64,000 nt of DNA, from the NCBI GenBank assembly GCA_009667805.1, contig CM019069.1, positions 50,798,153 through 50,862,152 of the forward strand. The letters are read 5' to 3'. Each line of letters starts with the position of its first letter. Position 1 is the first letter of the stretch. Below the pieces are notes generated by a model. The model searched no databases. It worked only from the letters and a program-made list of their open reading frames with translations, and was not told where the DNA came from. The translations under genes and the position numbers were made by a program. This document shows, one piece after another, positions 46,958 through 58,441 of the stretch. The stretch is from Leptobrachium leishanense (lineage: Eukaryota > Chordata > Amphibia > Anura > Megophryidae).

Positions 46958-48487
46958 TTACTTTTTTCAGCGTGCTTGTACGCCGCTTCGAAGTGGAATA
47001 AAGTATAATACTCTATTATTTAGTTTTTAAAAAGTCAGGATATTCTCTGTTGCAGAACCTACAGGTCATAAAATACTGCAGCATATTTTGTATTTATCTG
47101 TCAGGAGTGAATCAGCAGATATGAGTTATTTTCCATTTTAAATGTCACCCTACATTGACGCTCACTCAGTTTGTGACATGTACGATGGATTTCTAAATAA
47201 CTGCCTCTCGTCTGTAATTATTTCCTATCCTGGTAAAGAACCAGACACATAATAAAGTACAGGATACATAATGATACTGTATAATTAATTACTATGAGAA
47301 TAAAACGGTTGTTTTGGATATATATATAGTGTGACATGGCATTGATTTTAGGGGTCTGTGTAATAACAGATCCAGGATGCATAAAAGTGAGACAAAAGTC
47401 ATTTGCATATCCTACCCAGAATTCCTTGCTGCATATGGGAAATGTAACACAGGAGCTCTGGGATGCAATTCATCGAATTGCTGTGATGTGCAGGTGGCTT
47501 CTGCAATAATAAACACACTATATATATATATATATATATACCAACATGTCACCCTAAATATTAATGAACGGAAACTCTGGAATAAGCCACAGTTTAAATC
47601 AATTGTTTGATTGAATTGTTGAATTTTAAACTGAAGTTCTGATTTGAAACATTTATATTTGGAATCCGAACTTTCACCATTTTTTGCTTCAAAAGTTTGC
47701 TTTAACGCAACATATTTGATCCAAAAAAGTGAGAAATTGTGGACTTCATCTGCACGTGCTACCCAGAGTTCACTGGTGCAGACAGGGAGTGTAGAAAATC
47801 TGCTCTGTCTGCAAAGCAGTTATGTGAGTCCCTTGGATATGCAGATGTTTTGCTCCAAATATTTAAATTTTTTCTTGTCATTTACAGCGCGTAGACTTTT
47901 AATCTCATTTTTAATTTAATTGAAATAGTTGTTAATATTAATATAATTTGCGTGAGCGCACTGTTAAATATATTAAAAACCTGTACGGCACACTACAATG
48001 CAACAAAAAATAAATAAAACATAAAAAAACAGACTTCAAGAGTTTAATCAACTTGGCTATTTTTTAAAAAACAAACACAGTTTTATTGAGTATAGGCCAA
48101 AATAAATCAAAAGTGAATTTAGAAACGGCGTACATTGAAATCACGATATTTGCATTTTCTTTGTTTACAATACAGCATATGGGGGGGAATAAATATCCAA
48201 TTACAAAATGTAGGAAAATAAATAAAAAGTAGACGAAATATAAACTACAACTTTGCTGTTTTCACCTCAATTACAAAAGTCCGTGCTTCATGTTGCCACA
48301 GCTCCCAGTTTAGGAAGTAACATTCCATTGAACTGCGTTTGGCTTTCCGTAATCACTTATGATTGATTACCATTTTCTGACCATTTGAATACAAATATGA
48401 GGTATTTACAGTTTATATTGTTGATCTTTGCAAAAACAATTGTTGCGTTTTACATGGACTTTCCCATGCAAATCCCTTTTGACCAAT
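46958..48487. other. AT-rich DNA, two similar short blocks and a (TA)n run
   Basis: No gene. Blocks at about 47380-47440 and 47725-47790 share the order GTGAGA, CTACCCAGA, TTC.CTG.TGCA and may be pieces of one old repeat. A (TA)n run lies at 47520-47540. Confidence 0.4.
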
Positions 48488-48490
48488 CAT

Positions 48491-49235
48491 GGGCCCTATT
48501 ACATTCTCTGCGTAACTGTGCTCGCGCAGCGCAATTTTTTTTGCGCATGGAAAAAAACATTATCGCGTGAAAATTTACGTGGTATTCCGATCCGAGCGCA
48601 TTTTTTCTTCCTTCAAGATTTTTCGTGCGCAAATCCGACGCGCAAAGCCGTTCACAAATGAACGTTGCGTGCAGGAATCGGTGGGCAGACTGTTTTGTCA
48701 CGGGATTTGTCCCAGGATTCAGCCAACATCAATCACCCATTTCCAATAAAATATTTACAAACTAAAAAAAAGGAGAAAAAAAAATTAACAACCACCAGCC
48801 AAAAAAAGAAAAAATTAACAATGACACAATTTATAAATTTTAATGTTTGGGTATGTGTAGAATGTGTAACTGTACTGTGCTGTATTTTTTTTGTCGTGCT
48901 GGTGTATTTCGTTTCGCCCAGAACGATCACATTTACAGTTACCACCTGCTTTTCAAGGACGTTACGAAAATGCGCACAAACTTTCGTTGCGCGAAGATTG
49001 TGATACCATCCGCGTACCAACGCACTAACGCGTTGGCGCTCACAATGTTAAGTATGGGATGCGCGCACGAACTTGCGCTCGCGCTGGGTTCTCGCAGGGT
49101 CACTCGCGTTGGACGTTAACGCGCATCGTTTGCATGAACGTCGTAATAAGACGTTCTGCGCAAATGGTTTTGTCCTCGCGCAAATGCGCATTTGCGTGCA
49201 CGGAAAACCGATGCGCGAGGAATGTAATAGAGCCC
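48491..49235 (-). mobile_element. Harbinger-like CpG-rich MITE, intact relative of 31773-33894
   Basis: Ends GGGCCCTATTACATTC and the complement of GGGCTCTATTACATTCC; CAT flanks both sides (48488-48490, 49236-49238), a 3-bp duplication. 745 bp, so it shows the unit length without insertions. Its interior (TTTGGGTATGTGTA, TCTGAACG-like block) matches the 31773 copy in reverse orientation. Rich in GCGCAAA words, non-coding. Confidence 0.85.
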
Positions 49236-49238
49236 CAT

Positions 49239-50985
49239 ATCTTTTGAAAAATGTGTTTCTACCAGAACATCGTCTCTGCTAGACTTTAAATCTTATGCGA
49301 AGGATTTCTTTCTTTTCTTATTCTTTTTTTATTTTATTTAACAAGCAAAATTCCCCAAGTTCTACCTTGAATTAAGCCACGGTTTTCACTACAAACAGAA
49401 AAGATTATAGGCATCTAGGATAGTGGTGTATTAGCTATAATTTACTCTCATGCTATGATGATCCCACCTCATTTCCACAAGTCAGGGGTCAACATAACCT
49501 ATTTCCGTCATGGGTTTCTTTCCTGCGCCTCACTACATTCTCTAGTACTCACAGTACCTCTCGCAATACACCAAGGATTTATGCTTCGGTTCTGCACGTA
49601 TTAAGATTCAGCCATAGCAACTACTAGCATTAATGAACTATTTGCTTATGCAGTAATAATTAACTTCCATTACATTACTTTGTGTGATTACTTTCTTAAT
49701 TGCCTGAATTATGCATCCATTTAATATTTAATAACCATTCTCAGAAATCAGACACTGTTAAAAAACAAATTGCTCACAGTTTCCCTGCCATAATTAAGCT
49801 CACAAGAATAAATGAAACCTTTTAAAACGAATGCCTTGTGATTATTTCTTTGCATATAGAACACAATTTTAAATTAGCTATTTATTAACTTTAAATTTAA
49901 AATCAAATAGAACATTTTTCATATTTGCCTGGGGAAATTAACGGTACGGTACCTGAAATAAGTGCCTTGATTGCCTCTGAAATTTACAAACATGCTGTAA
50001 TATTAATCCGTGCATAAACCGGATGGCTATTTGGGTGTGAAATTCACGAGTTCCTGTTTTTTCTCCTCGTCAGTGGGAGGGGGGACACTTAAACATTTTA
50101 CTATATGAGGTTTATCACTTAAATGGAGATTTGTGGGGATTTCCAAACCATCTTGTAGAATCTAGGCAAGAATAGGTTATCCTAACATAATTCATACTTC
50201 AATCAAGTCCCAGATTTTATCCAGCGGAATAATTTCACCCTACGTGTTGCATGTCAGTTCTTACATGACCGATACTTGCAGTGTAGTCCATAATCCTACT
50301 TTAAAAGTCCTTAGTTTATTAAATAAACATGCCAGTGGCTTATACAGGGTTCGGCTAAGACAATGTATATATCGGTTAAGTGGATACTTTTTGATTGTCT
50401 GCTTCACACACATTTTTTAAGTGCAATGTTGTTCTGCCATCGTAGATTGATCGGAAAGGTCGCAACGTCCGAATCTATTTGGAATGTGTCTGGTTTTATT
50501 GAGTGAATGAAATGGAACAGTGTAATTTTCTCGCATAATGGAAAATATTTCAGAACAAAAGTGTATATATGGAAAGGAAGAGAACACAATTAGCAAAGGA
50601 AGTAACAAAGAGTGGAAATACGAATTTTCCTCATTCTACCACTTTTTATAGACTAGGAAATGCACTGTGTGTTAGACGTGCATGGCGAAAGAAAATTTGT
50701 TTTGTACAAATCAAATCATATAAATGTTTCAGATTCATCACATCATCCAAATTTTGGCCATTACATTTATTTAGGATTAAAATAAGCACATGATGAAAGC
50801 CCAATGGCACCACAGGGGTTAATTTAGAGGTGTCTAGACTGCATTTGCTAGATAGCCAAAACTATAAAAATAAAATACAAAATGAAATAACAGCATATGG
50901 GACCAGAATAACCCTCACAACACCCTATGACCCCGCCGTATGCCGTGGAGGATAGATCAACGAAGATACTATCCCATTGCTTCTG
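49239..50985. other. unique AT-rich DNA
   Basis: No gene or repeat recognised. About 49600-49920 is rich in TAATTA-type words and free of repeats, which would fit ancestral non-coding sequence, but this is only impression. Confidence 0.4.
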
Positions 50986-51480
50986 GCACTAAATTTTAGT
51001 GCCTGAGCAGGTATTGTTACCCAGTCGCTAATATTAATAGAGGGGACCTCTCACTGGTCACCACCAACCTCACCCGGGGGCATTAGGTGTGGGGGGGGGC
51101 AAGCAATAGGGGTTGTACATGCCAGTGTCCATTCCCTCCAGTCACCAAGCCTTGTGTGTTAGGTGGGGATCAATAGACCCATGGGTAGCATTTGGGGGCA
51201 TTTAATAAAAGTGAGGGGTGGACATGCCTTTTTCCATCCTCCAGCCCCAACCCATGGGCACTAGATGTGGGTTACAGATATAGGGGTGGACATGCCTCAC
51301 CCCATCCTCCATGCCCAACAGGTGGATGCTAGTAATAAAGGAGGGGATGTCCCCCCACCCATGGATATTGAGTAGGGGCTATTTAAGTGCCCCCTCTTTT
51401 GTATAGGGGTTTCCAAGCCCCTAGCCACTCACTCCCAAAACAAAATCTACCTACCTCCCTCACCCTAAAAATAGTGAAAG
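50986..51480. repeat. degenerate minisatellite-like repeat
   Basis: Diverged units of roughly 80-100 bp sharing GGGGTGGACATGCC, CCATCCTCC and GGGCACTAGATGTGGGT-like words. Ends in GGGGCTATTTAAGTGCCCCC, a short palindrome. No coding signal. Confidence 0.6.
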
Positions 51481-51625
51481 AGCTGAAAAATGGCTGCTGG
51501 CATTTAGGTGATATGCCACCACCTGTCAGGAGAGGGAATATGGTGTTATGGATTTCATTATGACTCTCATATGCTCTTACTTTCAGTTAATTAATTATTT
51601 GCTTTTAACAGTGGCAGCTGGCTAG

Positions 51626-52460
51626 TGTCAAGTTTCCACCGTTTCCAGCCCTGCCCCTGGTGGTGAGAGCAATCTGGGCCAGTTCTTACCTATCTGGGCT
51701 AATCCATTCCTCCCTCTCCACTCCTGGATTCCATTGCAGCTGGTCTGGCCTGAGGTCACATGCTCTGCCATGTCCTCCATAAATATCCAGCCTTGCAATT
51801 GCTCAGGGCTCTTGCATAGGTCATTTCTCTGTGAGGGTCTGTTGGTGAATACTCTGCTCTGAATCCTTGTGTTTGACTTTGGCCTGGTTTTGACTTTTCT
51901 GTCTTGTGATCACTTACTCTGTATATTTGATTTTTGTGTACTGACCTATAGTTTGTCTGACTCGGCCCCTTTGGTTTGCTAATTCCTTATCTGTACGACT
52001 ACCAGCTCTGGTTTATGACTTTGGCTTTGTATTTAACTACATCTCTGTATTTATCTATTGTGTCCTGTATCTTGTTCTGTGTATCATCCACCAGCATTGT
52101 ATTCAATAGAACAGAAGGCCATTCTAAGGACCATATCCCAGATTAGGATTTCCTTGTGTGTGCTGCTGGGAGCCAGTATATTGTTGTTTTCTCCCTTTAA
52201 CCCTCGCCCTTCTTGTTGTCCTGTTCTGTGTATCTTGTCAGGTTCGATTCCTTAGATAGACCGCCATCCCAAGGACCGTATCCGGTTTCAGGGTTCCTTT
52301 TAGTGTTCTATTATTTTTCTCCTTTAAATTCTGCCCATCCTGTTGTCTGGTACCTGTGCTTTAGTTCTGTGTATTATGCTGCCAGCAGCAAACCTAACTA
52401 AAGGGCTAAGCAACCCGCATAAAGGGCCCACCTTGGCTCACGCCGGGTGCACCCATGAGA
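51626..52460 (+). mobile_element. solo LTR, second copy of the 26.8-kb family
   Basis: Starts TGTCAAGTTTCCACC and ends near CACCCATGAGA, where the expected terminal TGACA has mutated. It follows the same course as the LTR at 26804 (CCTGGTGGTGAGAG, GGTCACATG, AGCAGCAAACCT, AAAGGGCT). A perfect 5-bp duplication GCTAG flanks it (51621-51625, 52461-52465). 835 bp; no internal retroelement genes remain. Confidence 0.85.
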
Positions 52461-52896
52461 GCTAGTAAGCCATGACCATCCATCAATGCTGCATGTACAT
52501 CCAAAACAGGGCCATCTTTAACGTGGGGCAAAACGGGCAGCTGTTTTGGGAACAGTCATTGTTGTGGGGCCCAAGGCAGCTGTCGCTTGAGCCCACAAAA
52601 GCAATGGCCCACTCCGTAGCTCGGCGCCTATCTGGTGCAGATTGTGGACCTCTCCTACCTGTGGAACTTAACCTGGCACAATGACATCAGAAATGGGACA
52701 TTCCCCCCCCAGACGGCAGAGATATCCCTATGGAGGATATAAAGGGGTCCATTAGACATTGTTGGAAAGGCCAGAGTATGGCTCTTCTAATGATACAAAA
52801 CATGACCATGTTTTATGTAAAAAATCTTTTAAGAAATATAAACAATAAATAAAAAAGATTCTATACTAATGCAGCACTACTGTTCACTTTTCAATT

Positions 52897-53094
52897 ATAA
52901 AGTGAACAATGCTGCTGCACTGATTCACCATCTCGTTTTCCATGTCACCAGTAAGTGTGGAGGCGATGGCATAATGTGCAATTATGCATTGTTCCATCAA
53001 AAACCTAAACCGCCACACACCGTAGCAAGGGGCGCAGTTATAAAGCAAACAATGCTGCTGGACTAACTCACCTTTTCATTTCCCATGCCAGGAC
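52897..53094. repeat. tandem repeat, about 140-bp period
   Basis: TTATAAAGTGAACAATGCTG at 52897 recurs as TTATAAAGCAAACAATGCTG near 53039, each followed by similar text (CTGGACTAACTCACC, TTTCCCATG). Roughly one and a half units, inside the hAT-like element. Confidence 0.7.
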
Positions 53095-53128
53095 CAAATG
53101 TGGTAGCACAATATATTTTTTTGTGTGG

Positions 53129-53491
53129 CACCAACGCTTTGGAACTCACTTCCTCGCAATATCAGACTCTCTCTAAATCTGGCATCTATTAAATGCTCCC
53201 TAAAGACACTTCTGTTTAGGGAAGCCTACCACCTAACCCCGTAATAAACATCCAACCAACCCACTAACCATCTTCATCTCTCTATATTCCCATCATCACG
53301 GTCCTCCTCTCCTGTTTCTCACCCATCTAGATTGTAAATTTCCACGGGAATAGGGCCCTCATTTCTTCCTGTATCTCTTAGTGAAATATTGACTTGCCCA
53401 TTTGGTGTATTGTAAAATTGTCTTGTTACCCATTGTACCTCTGTACAGCGCTGCAGAACGTGTTGGCGCTTTAGAAAGAAAATAATAATAC
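53129..53491 (+). mobile_element. 5'-truncated L2 fragment
   Basis: Encodes the last residues of L2 ORF2 (TLWNSL-like and LFREAYH blocks) and the 3' UTR CACGGGAATAGGGCCCTCAT, ending TGTACAGCGCTGCAGAA and TTGGCGCTTTAGAAAG with an AATAATA tail. Very close to the tail of the L2 at 18883-20886. Coding part too short to function. Confidence 0.85.
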
Positions 53492-53795
53492 GTTAGTATG
53501 CATTCGCCCAGCTAAAACACAAGCCAATGCACTACTGCAAGGAGAGCGGGGGACCTTGTACCCCTGTATCTCCATTATTAAGACCCCACAAGTTCAACTT
53601 AGCTGTCTTTGGACGGGTCAGAGTTTGGCCATTCCAATGATACCAAACATGACCATGTAAAATGTTCTAGAAAAAAAAAACACAAACAAAATTATTTTTT
53701 TTGTTTTGGGGGTGGAGTTGGATGTTGGGGTGGAGAGGCCCAAGAAAATGTTTGCCCAGGACTCAGTCAATATTAAAAAAGGCGCTGGTCCAAAA

Positions 53796-54931
53796 TGAAA
53801 TGAATGAATCACTGGGCAAAAATGTGCCCATCACGCGCCTGGTTCCTGGTCTGTTTTTTACATGTGGCATTTCATTCATTCGTGATCCATTCTAAAGAAA
53901 ATCCACAAGTCTGTTGTTTAATATATATTTCAAATAAATACATATAAATATACAAGAAGAGAGTTATTTTTATGTATATATATATATATATATAGTCAAC
54001 CATTGGGCTATAACTCTTCATCCAACGCGAGCAAACTGGATGCCAATCAGGCCGCCTGTTACTGTGGGCAGAATGATTAGAATTTGCTTTGTAAATGATC
54101 GCTCGGCCCGTGAGACTAGAAATTGCTGGCTCTGCAAGCTCAGAAACAAAATGATGACCGCATATTGATGCTCCACAGATCTCATGATAGTTTCCGTCTG
54201 TCATTATTTACGTCTGACTAGATGCGTCATGTCAAGCACCTTGAAAGCTGTTAAATAACAAGCTTGGGGGTTTTCTTGGCTTTTTTTTTTCTATATTTCC
54301 TAACTAGAACAGGCTTACAGGTTTTTTTCTCTATTTCAGTTTCTACATTCAGGAGAAGCTTGTTCTATCTCTGTGCGATGACACACAAGCATAAATAAAC
54401 AGATTGTGCCCGCGTTACAATACGAGCTGGTATTTCAACGTCCCATCGTAACATTCGTTGAGAGAGAAAAAAAAGTCAGCAGGAATCAATAAATGGAAAT
54501 GCTTTAAAAGGTCACTTTAATTTTTTATCTTTGGCGATGTGTTTCATCACCGTGTTAAAAAATGTTCACACACTTTACTCTTCTTCACAGTAACAGTGCC
54601 ATAATTAAAACTTTCAATAGGATTTTTTTTTGCGGAATACATCTGCACACGGTGTGGATATTTCTGAGGACTTTATTCTGCTGCTACATTCTTAAATATA
54701 ATTTGAGGACACGCTAATAATATATCAGAAAGATGAAATGTACTGTCATTTTCAAGCTGCATCATGTTGAACGTAACTGTACTACACACCCTGGTGTGGT
54801 GAGTAATTATTTAATACCATAGGAGTATATACTGGCAACAGGGAGTCCGAATGTTCCGGTTCTGTCTTGTACATGCCACCTGCTACATTCAAAATAATAT
54901 TTAAAAGTAATATGTTAATAGAAGGATGCAG
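53796..54931. other. AT-rich DNA with a (TA)n run
   Basis: No gene. A (TA)n run occupies about 53973-53994. Confidence 0.5.
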
Positions 54932-55519
54932 AAAGGAACACTATATATAAGATCTCCCGTTTCCCCCTTAAATTATTCATCTACCCAATTAATTTTAAAA
55001 TTTTCCTGTTAATTTAGATAAAAATACTCACCTTGTCTCCCTCTTTGCCCTGCTCCTCCTCTTTGGCCCAGGGCTTCCAAAATGTGGAAGTCTCTGCTTC
55101 TTCTAACACAATGTGACAATTTGCATACTGTAAATAACTCGTACATACGCTGCGAAAATTGCATTATTTGCAGAACTCACATACTTTCATACGCAAGTTA
55201 GGCATTGCCTGCACAGAACAATGGAATGGTGATGCATGGGCATGAGCAGGATCAGTCCTCAGATGCCATCTCCCAGTGCACTAGCTGCTGCGAGTATTCA
55301 GAGACAGCTTTGTTTACTAACATCATTAGTCCCCGAGTTGGTCCCAAGTAGGAAGGATATTCAAAATCCCATCTGCCAAGTGAAAGCTGTTTAGGCAGAG
55401 GAAACTCCTTCACTTCACACAGCTTTACCGGCCAAATAAGGCGAGCGCGGGGGTTCACCACATTCAGCCTGACCACGTTAATAAGCTAAGATGGTCAGGG
55501 CGCTTTGAATGTCCCTTTA
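54932..55519 (+). mobile_element. T2/Kolobok-like MITE
   Basis: Left AAAGGAACACTATAT and right GAATGTCCCTTTA are the AAAGGRRCACT-type termini; interior words (CTCCTCCTCTTTGGC, CATCATTAGTCCCCGA) match 28866-29437. The outer TTAA has decayed. Non-coding. Confidence 0.7.
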
Positions 55520-56689
55520 CGAGGACATAAGAAAGGGAGAAACAATCATTAAGTAAAAAATGTACAAATGTATCCAACATTCTACAATAGAACAAATAAG
55601 ATCACTCAGTTTCAGAGGAAGAAATCCAGAGAACTATTTGCAATCCCTCCACTTCACTGAGGGTTCAGAGATGAGTAATTTATTTTTTTCCCAGGTTTTT
55701 TTGGTGTTAAATGATTTTGTTGATGAAAAAATCCCTAAGGCAGCAGTGACATTTGAGATGCAGCAGGATTTTGTGACTCGGCTTGAATAGCTGGTGAGAT
55801 GCTAACATTAAAAAGTGGAGCTGTTATTCATAACGACTCACTCATTATTGACAAAGACTTGGCCCGAACATGGCCCAAAGTATGTAACACTGCATGATAC
55901 AACCACTCTGAGTGACTTATATTGTTTACACTGCGATAATATAATAATAATAATAGAAATAATAATTTGTTGATACAGTACTTTCTTCCAGAAGAGTTCA
56001 AGGTACATGCTTTTGGACTCACTCAAACCCACAGCTGATGTAAATATGTTTCTCTTACTCAACTCAATTGTATTTATTGTGTTAAGATCTGAAAGAAAAA
56101 GGCTAAGATGACCCTGCAGGTTCGGAACATATTTTACAATTGGCACATTGGCCAAGTAAGATATCTGAAGTTTACTACAGTCTATTTAAATCACATTAGG
56201 TGATCCTCAAGTGTATCAAATGATCACAGCAACAGTCGTATCTGAAACAGATGGAGAAGCCGATGTACTACTTAAAGCAATGGGGAAAACAAGAAAATAT
56301 GACAATGAACAGCATCAAGGAAAGTGTTCAAAAATCAGATACACAGATTACACCTGAATAAAATTAGGGCAGGTTCGAAAAATGATGAAACATCTTAAGT
56401 CACCAACAGGTCGCTAAAACTTCCTGACCTGTAGACTGACACCAGTGAAATTCTTGCTTTAATTAAAGTCATATAAAATAGTTGTGGAAATATTAGAGTA
56501 CATCTGACAGTCACATTTATTAACGTCTATACAGTCTCCAATCGAGTAAACAGGAGAGTTTGTCCCACAGTAAAGTCTCATTTCAATAATGATCTTAATA
56601 ATGTAACATGAGCTCAGACTCTCAGAAATATCACAATAGTGATGCGCAAGAAAGAGACTTTCTAGAGGTCTTGAAATCTAAGCTACATC
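55520..56689. other. unassigned AT-rich DNA
   Basis: No supported gene or repeat; a small AAT-rich simple stretch lies near 55938-55960. Confidence 0.45.
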
Positions 56690-56990
56690 AATTCCATTTC
56701 ACCGACAGTACGGTGAGTTTACTATTTACTGGATCGCCACCACAGCGCGCCAGAGATGGAGTCACCGAAGCCTCATGAAAAAGTTGGAGACCATCGCTGA
56801 AGAGCACAGAAAAGCGCCGAAGTAACCTTGGCAAAATCCACCGAACTGCGGGGGGGGGGGGGGAAACGGAACTCTCCTATTCTCCTGATAGATGTTTAAA
56901 GCAATAAAAATGCATTAAAATGTGTCTAAATAATAAAAAGGCCCTTTAAAAAATAATTAAAAGTTCTGTTACAGAATTTAAAAAACAATT
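56690..56990 (+). mobile_element. decayed fragment of a CAGGGTTATTC-type MITE
   Basis: Words such as CACCGAAG, AGCACAGAAAAGCGCCGA, ATGCATTAAAATG and AAGTTCTGTTACAGAA follow the order of the left halves of the copies at 4633 and 11494. Includes a G tract near 56850-56863. Neither terminus is preserved. Confidence 0.5.
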
Positions 56991-57204
56991 GGTCTGAAAC
57001 TAGGGAAATTCTAGATAGGTGTTTTGAATTTGGTCAATACCCAAAATTCTTACATTCTTTATTAGATGATTCGGACCAAGAGTGGTTTGCACAATACGTT
57101 CTTTATTTAATAGGCTAATATTAAATGAAACTCAAATTACATCATTCTTCAGAAGATCGAGGGTTTCCATAATAAGCTGACCCTGAGGGAAACTCATTAA
57201 GCAG

Positions 57205-58290
57205 GTATGTGGGAAGTTGTTAATTGGTTTGCACAAGGTAGATCTCTTAAGGAAACAATCATCCATTTAGGGGCAGTATTACAAAGCTCGTGCTAACTTG
57301 TAAGCTGTTGTAAACTTAACTCCATTACAAGAAAAAAGATGTCAGATGCGGTTATTCCCATTACACCGTGTGAAACTAAACACAATTAGAGGTTTTGGTT
57401 TCTATTAATGGCCATTAAAAGTGTAAGCTCACCCACCAGCGTCAAGGCACCTCTAGTGAGGGTGAGTCCTATCCAAAAATGAAGCCACAGGCTGCCGTGT
57501 AGCGAACCATCACTGCTCATGCTGCTTTTCAGGCATGAGGTAGACTGGTGGGCTCCTATTTATGCCCTCCCAGAAAAAAATCCACCTTGGGATCAAAAAA
57601 CAAAGACACGGAGCGGGACATGCTGCAATGATGACTTGGCTGGAGGTACAATAAAACATACATAATACAGGAGGGGCGGGGTCGCGCCTATTCCCCGATG
57701 GGACAGCTGCAACCACCAAATGTATCCAGCCCAGCAACATGTATAAAAAATAACAAGAAAAAAGATGTTATCTGAGCTTATTCCCATTATACCGTGTGAA
57801 ACAAAACACAATTAAAGGCTTTGGTTTCTATTAATGGCCATTAAGAGTGTAAGCTCACCCGCCAACGTAACGGCACCTCTAGTGAGGGTGAGTCCTATCC
57901 AAAAATGAAGCCACAGGCTGCTGTGTATCGAACCATCACTGCTCACGCTGCTTTTCAGTCATGAGGTAGACTGGTGGGCTTTTATTTATGCCCTCCCAGA
58001 AACAAATCCACCTTGAGATCAAAAAACAAAGACACGGAGTGGTACAGCTGCAATGATGACCTGGCTGGAGGTACAATAAAACATACATAGTACAGGAGGG
58101 GCGGGGCCGCACCTATTCCCTGATGGGGCGGCTGCAACCACCAAATGTATTCAGCCCCTTTCCAGGTATGTAGGAAGTTGCTAATTGGTTTGAACAAGGT
58201 AGACCTCTAAAGGAAACAATCATCCATTTAGGGGCAATATTACAACGCCAGTGCTAACTTAACCAGAGCTGTTGTAAACTTAACAACTCC
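57205..58290. repeat. local direct duplication flanking a tandem repeat pair
   Basis: The stretch at about 57205-57330 (AATTGGTTTGCACAAGGTAG, AATCATCCATTTAGGGGCA) recurs at about 58160-58260 with few differences. Between them lies the tandem pair described separately. This gives a direct repeat spaced by about 950 bp. Confidence 0.75.
57335..58155 (-). repeat. tandem pair of the 3.6-kb foldback-family unit, about 420 bp each
   Basis: Two head-to-tail units, each running TTATTCCCATTA..CCGTGTG, TGGTTTCTATTAATGGCCAT, AGCCACAGGCTGC, CATGAGGTAGACTGGTGGGC, then AGGAGGGGCGGGG and TATTCC..GATGGG. They match 3709-4127 in reverse orientation. Units are close but not identical, so the duplication is not brand new. 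The 71-76-codon frames they share with the 3.6-kb copy are due to DNA homology; no domain is recognised. Confidence 0.8.
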
Positions 58291-58370
58291 ATAGCCTATA
58301 ATGGCTCTGGTAAAGTTTGCAACAGCTCTGTTTAAGTTAACACCAACTTTGTGATATTGCCCTAGGTGTA
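58222..58370. mobile_element. small palindromic MITE, GGGGCAATATTAC ends
   Basis: GGGGCAATATTACAACG and the complement of TAGGGCAATATCACAAAG bound a near-perfect inverted repeat around CTCCATAGCCTATAATGG. A truncated sister is at about 57285-57330. Non-coding. Confidence 0.65.
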
Positions 58371-58441
58371 CGTTTTTAACTTTAAAAAATAGGACGTCAG
58401 CTCACGTCAACACAATCTCATTGACTGGTAATGAACATGTA

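Larger units (their letters stand above)
52507..53787 (+). mobile_element. hAT-like element with internal repeats and an L2 insert
   Basis: Ends CAGGGCCATCTTTAACG and the complement of CAGCGCCTTTTTTAATA. Flanked by ATCCAAAA (52499-52506) and GTCCAAAA (53788-53795), an 8-bp duplication with one difference. The interior holds a repeated block (52897-53094) and a second pair of similar stretches (about 52725-52835 and 53575-53690, sharing ATGATACAAAACATGACC-like text). An L2 3' fragment interrupts it at about 53129-53491. No transposase frame is visible. Confidence 0.75.

Noticed and set aside
46533..47030. 165-codon frame in a MITE
   Set aside because: Reads across the MITE terminus into flanking DNA and is shared with sister MITEs only by nucleotide homology.
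51610..51625. CAGTGGCAGCTGG resembling a hAT end next to the second LTR
   Set aside because: No partner terminus or 8-bp duplication was found; the adjacent GCTAG is explained as the LTR target duplication.
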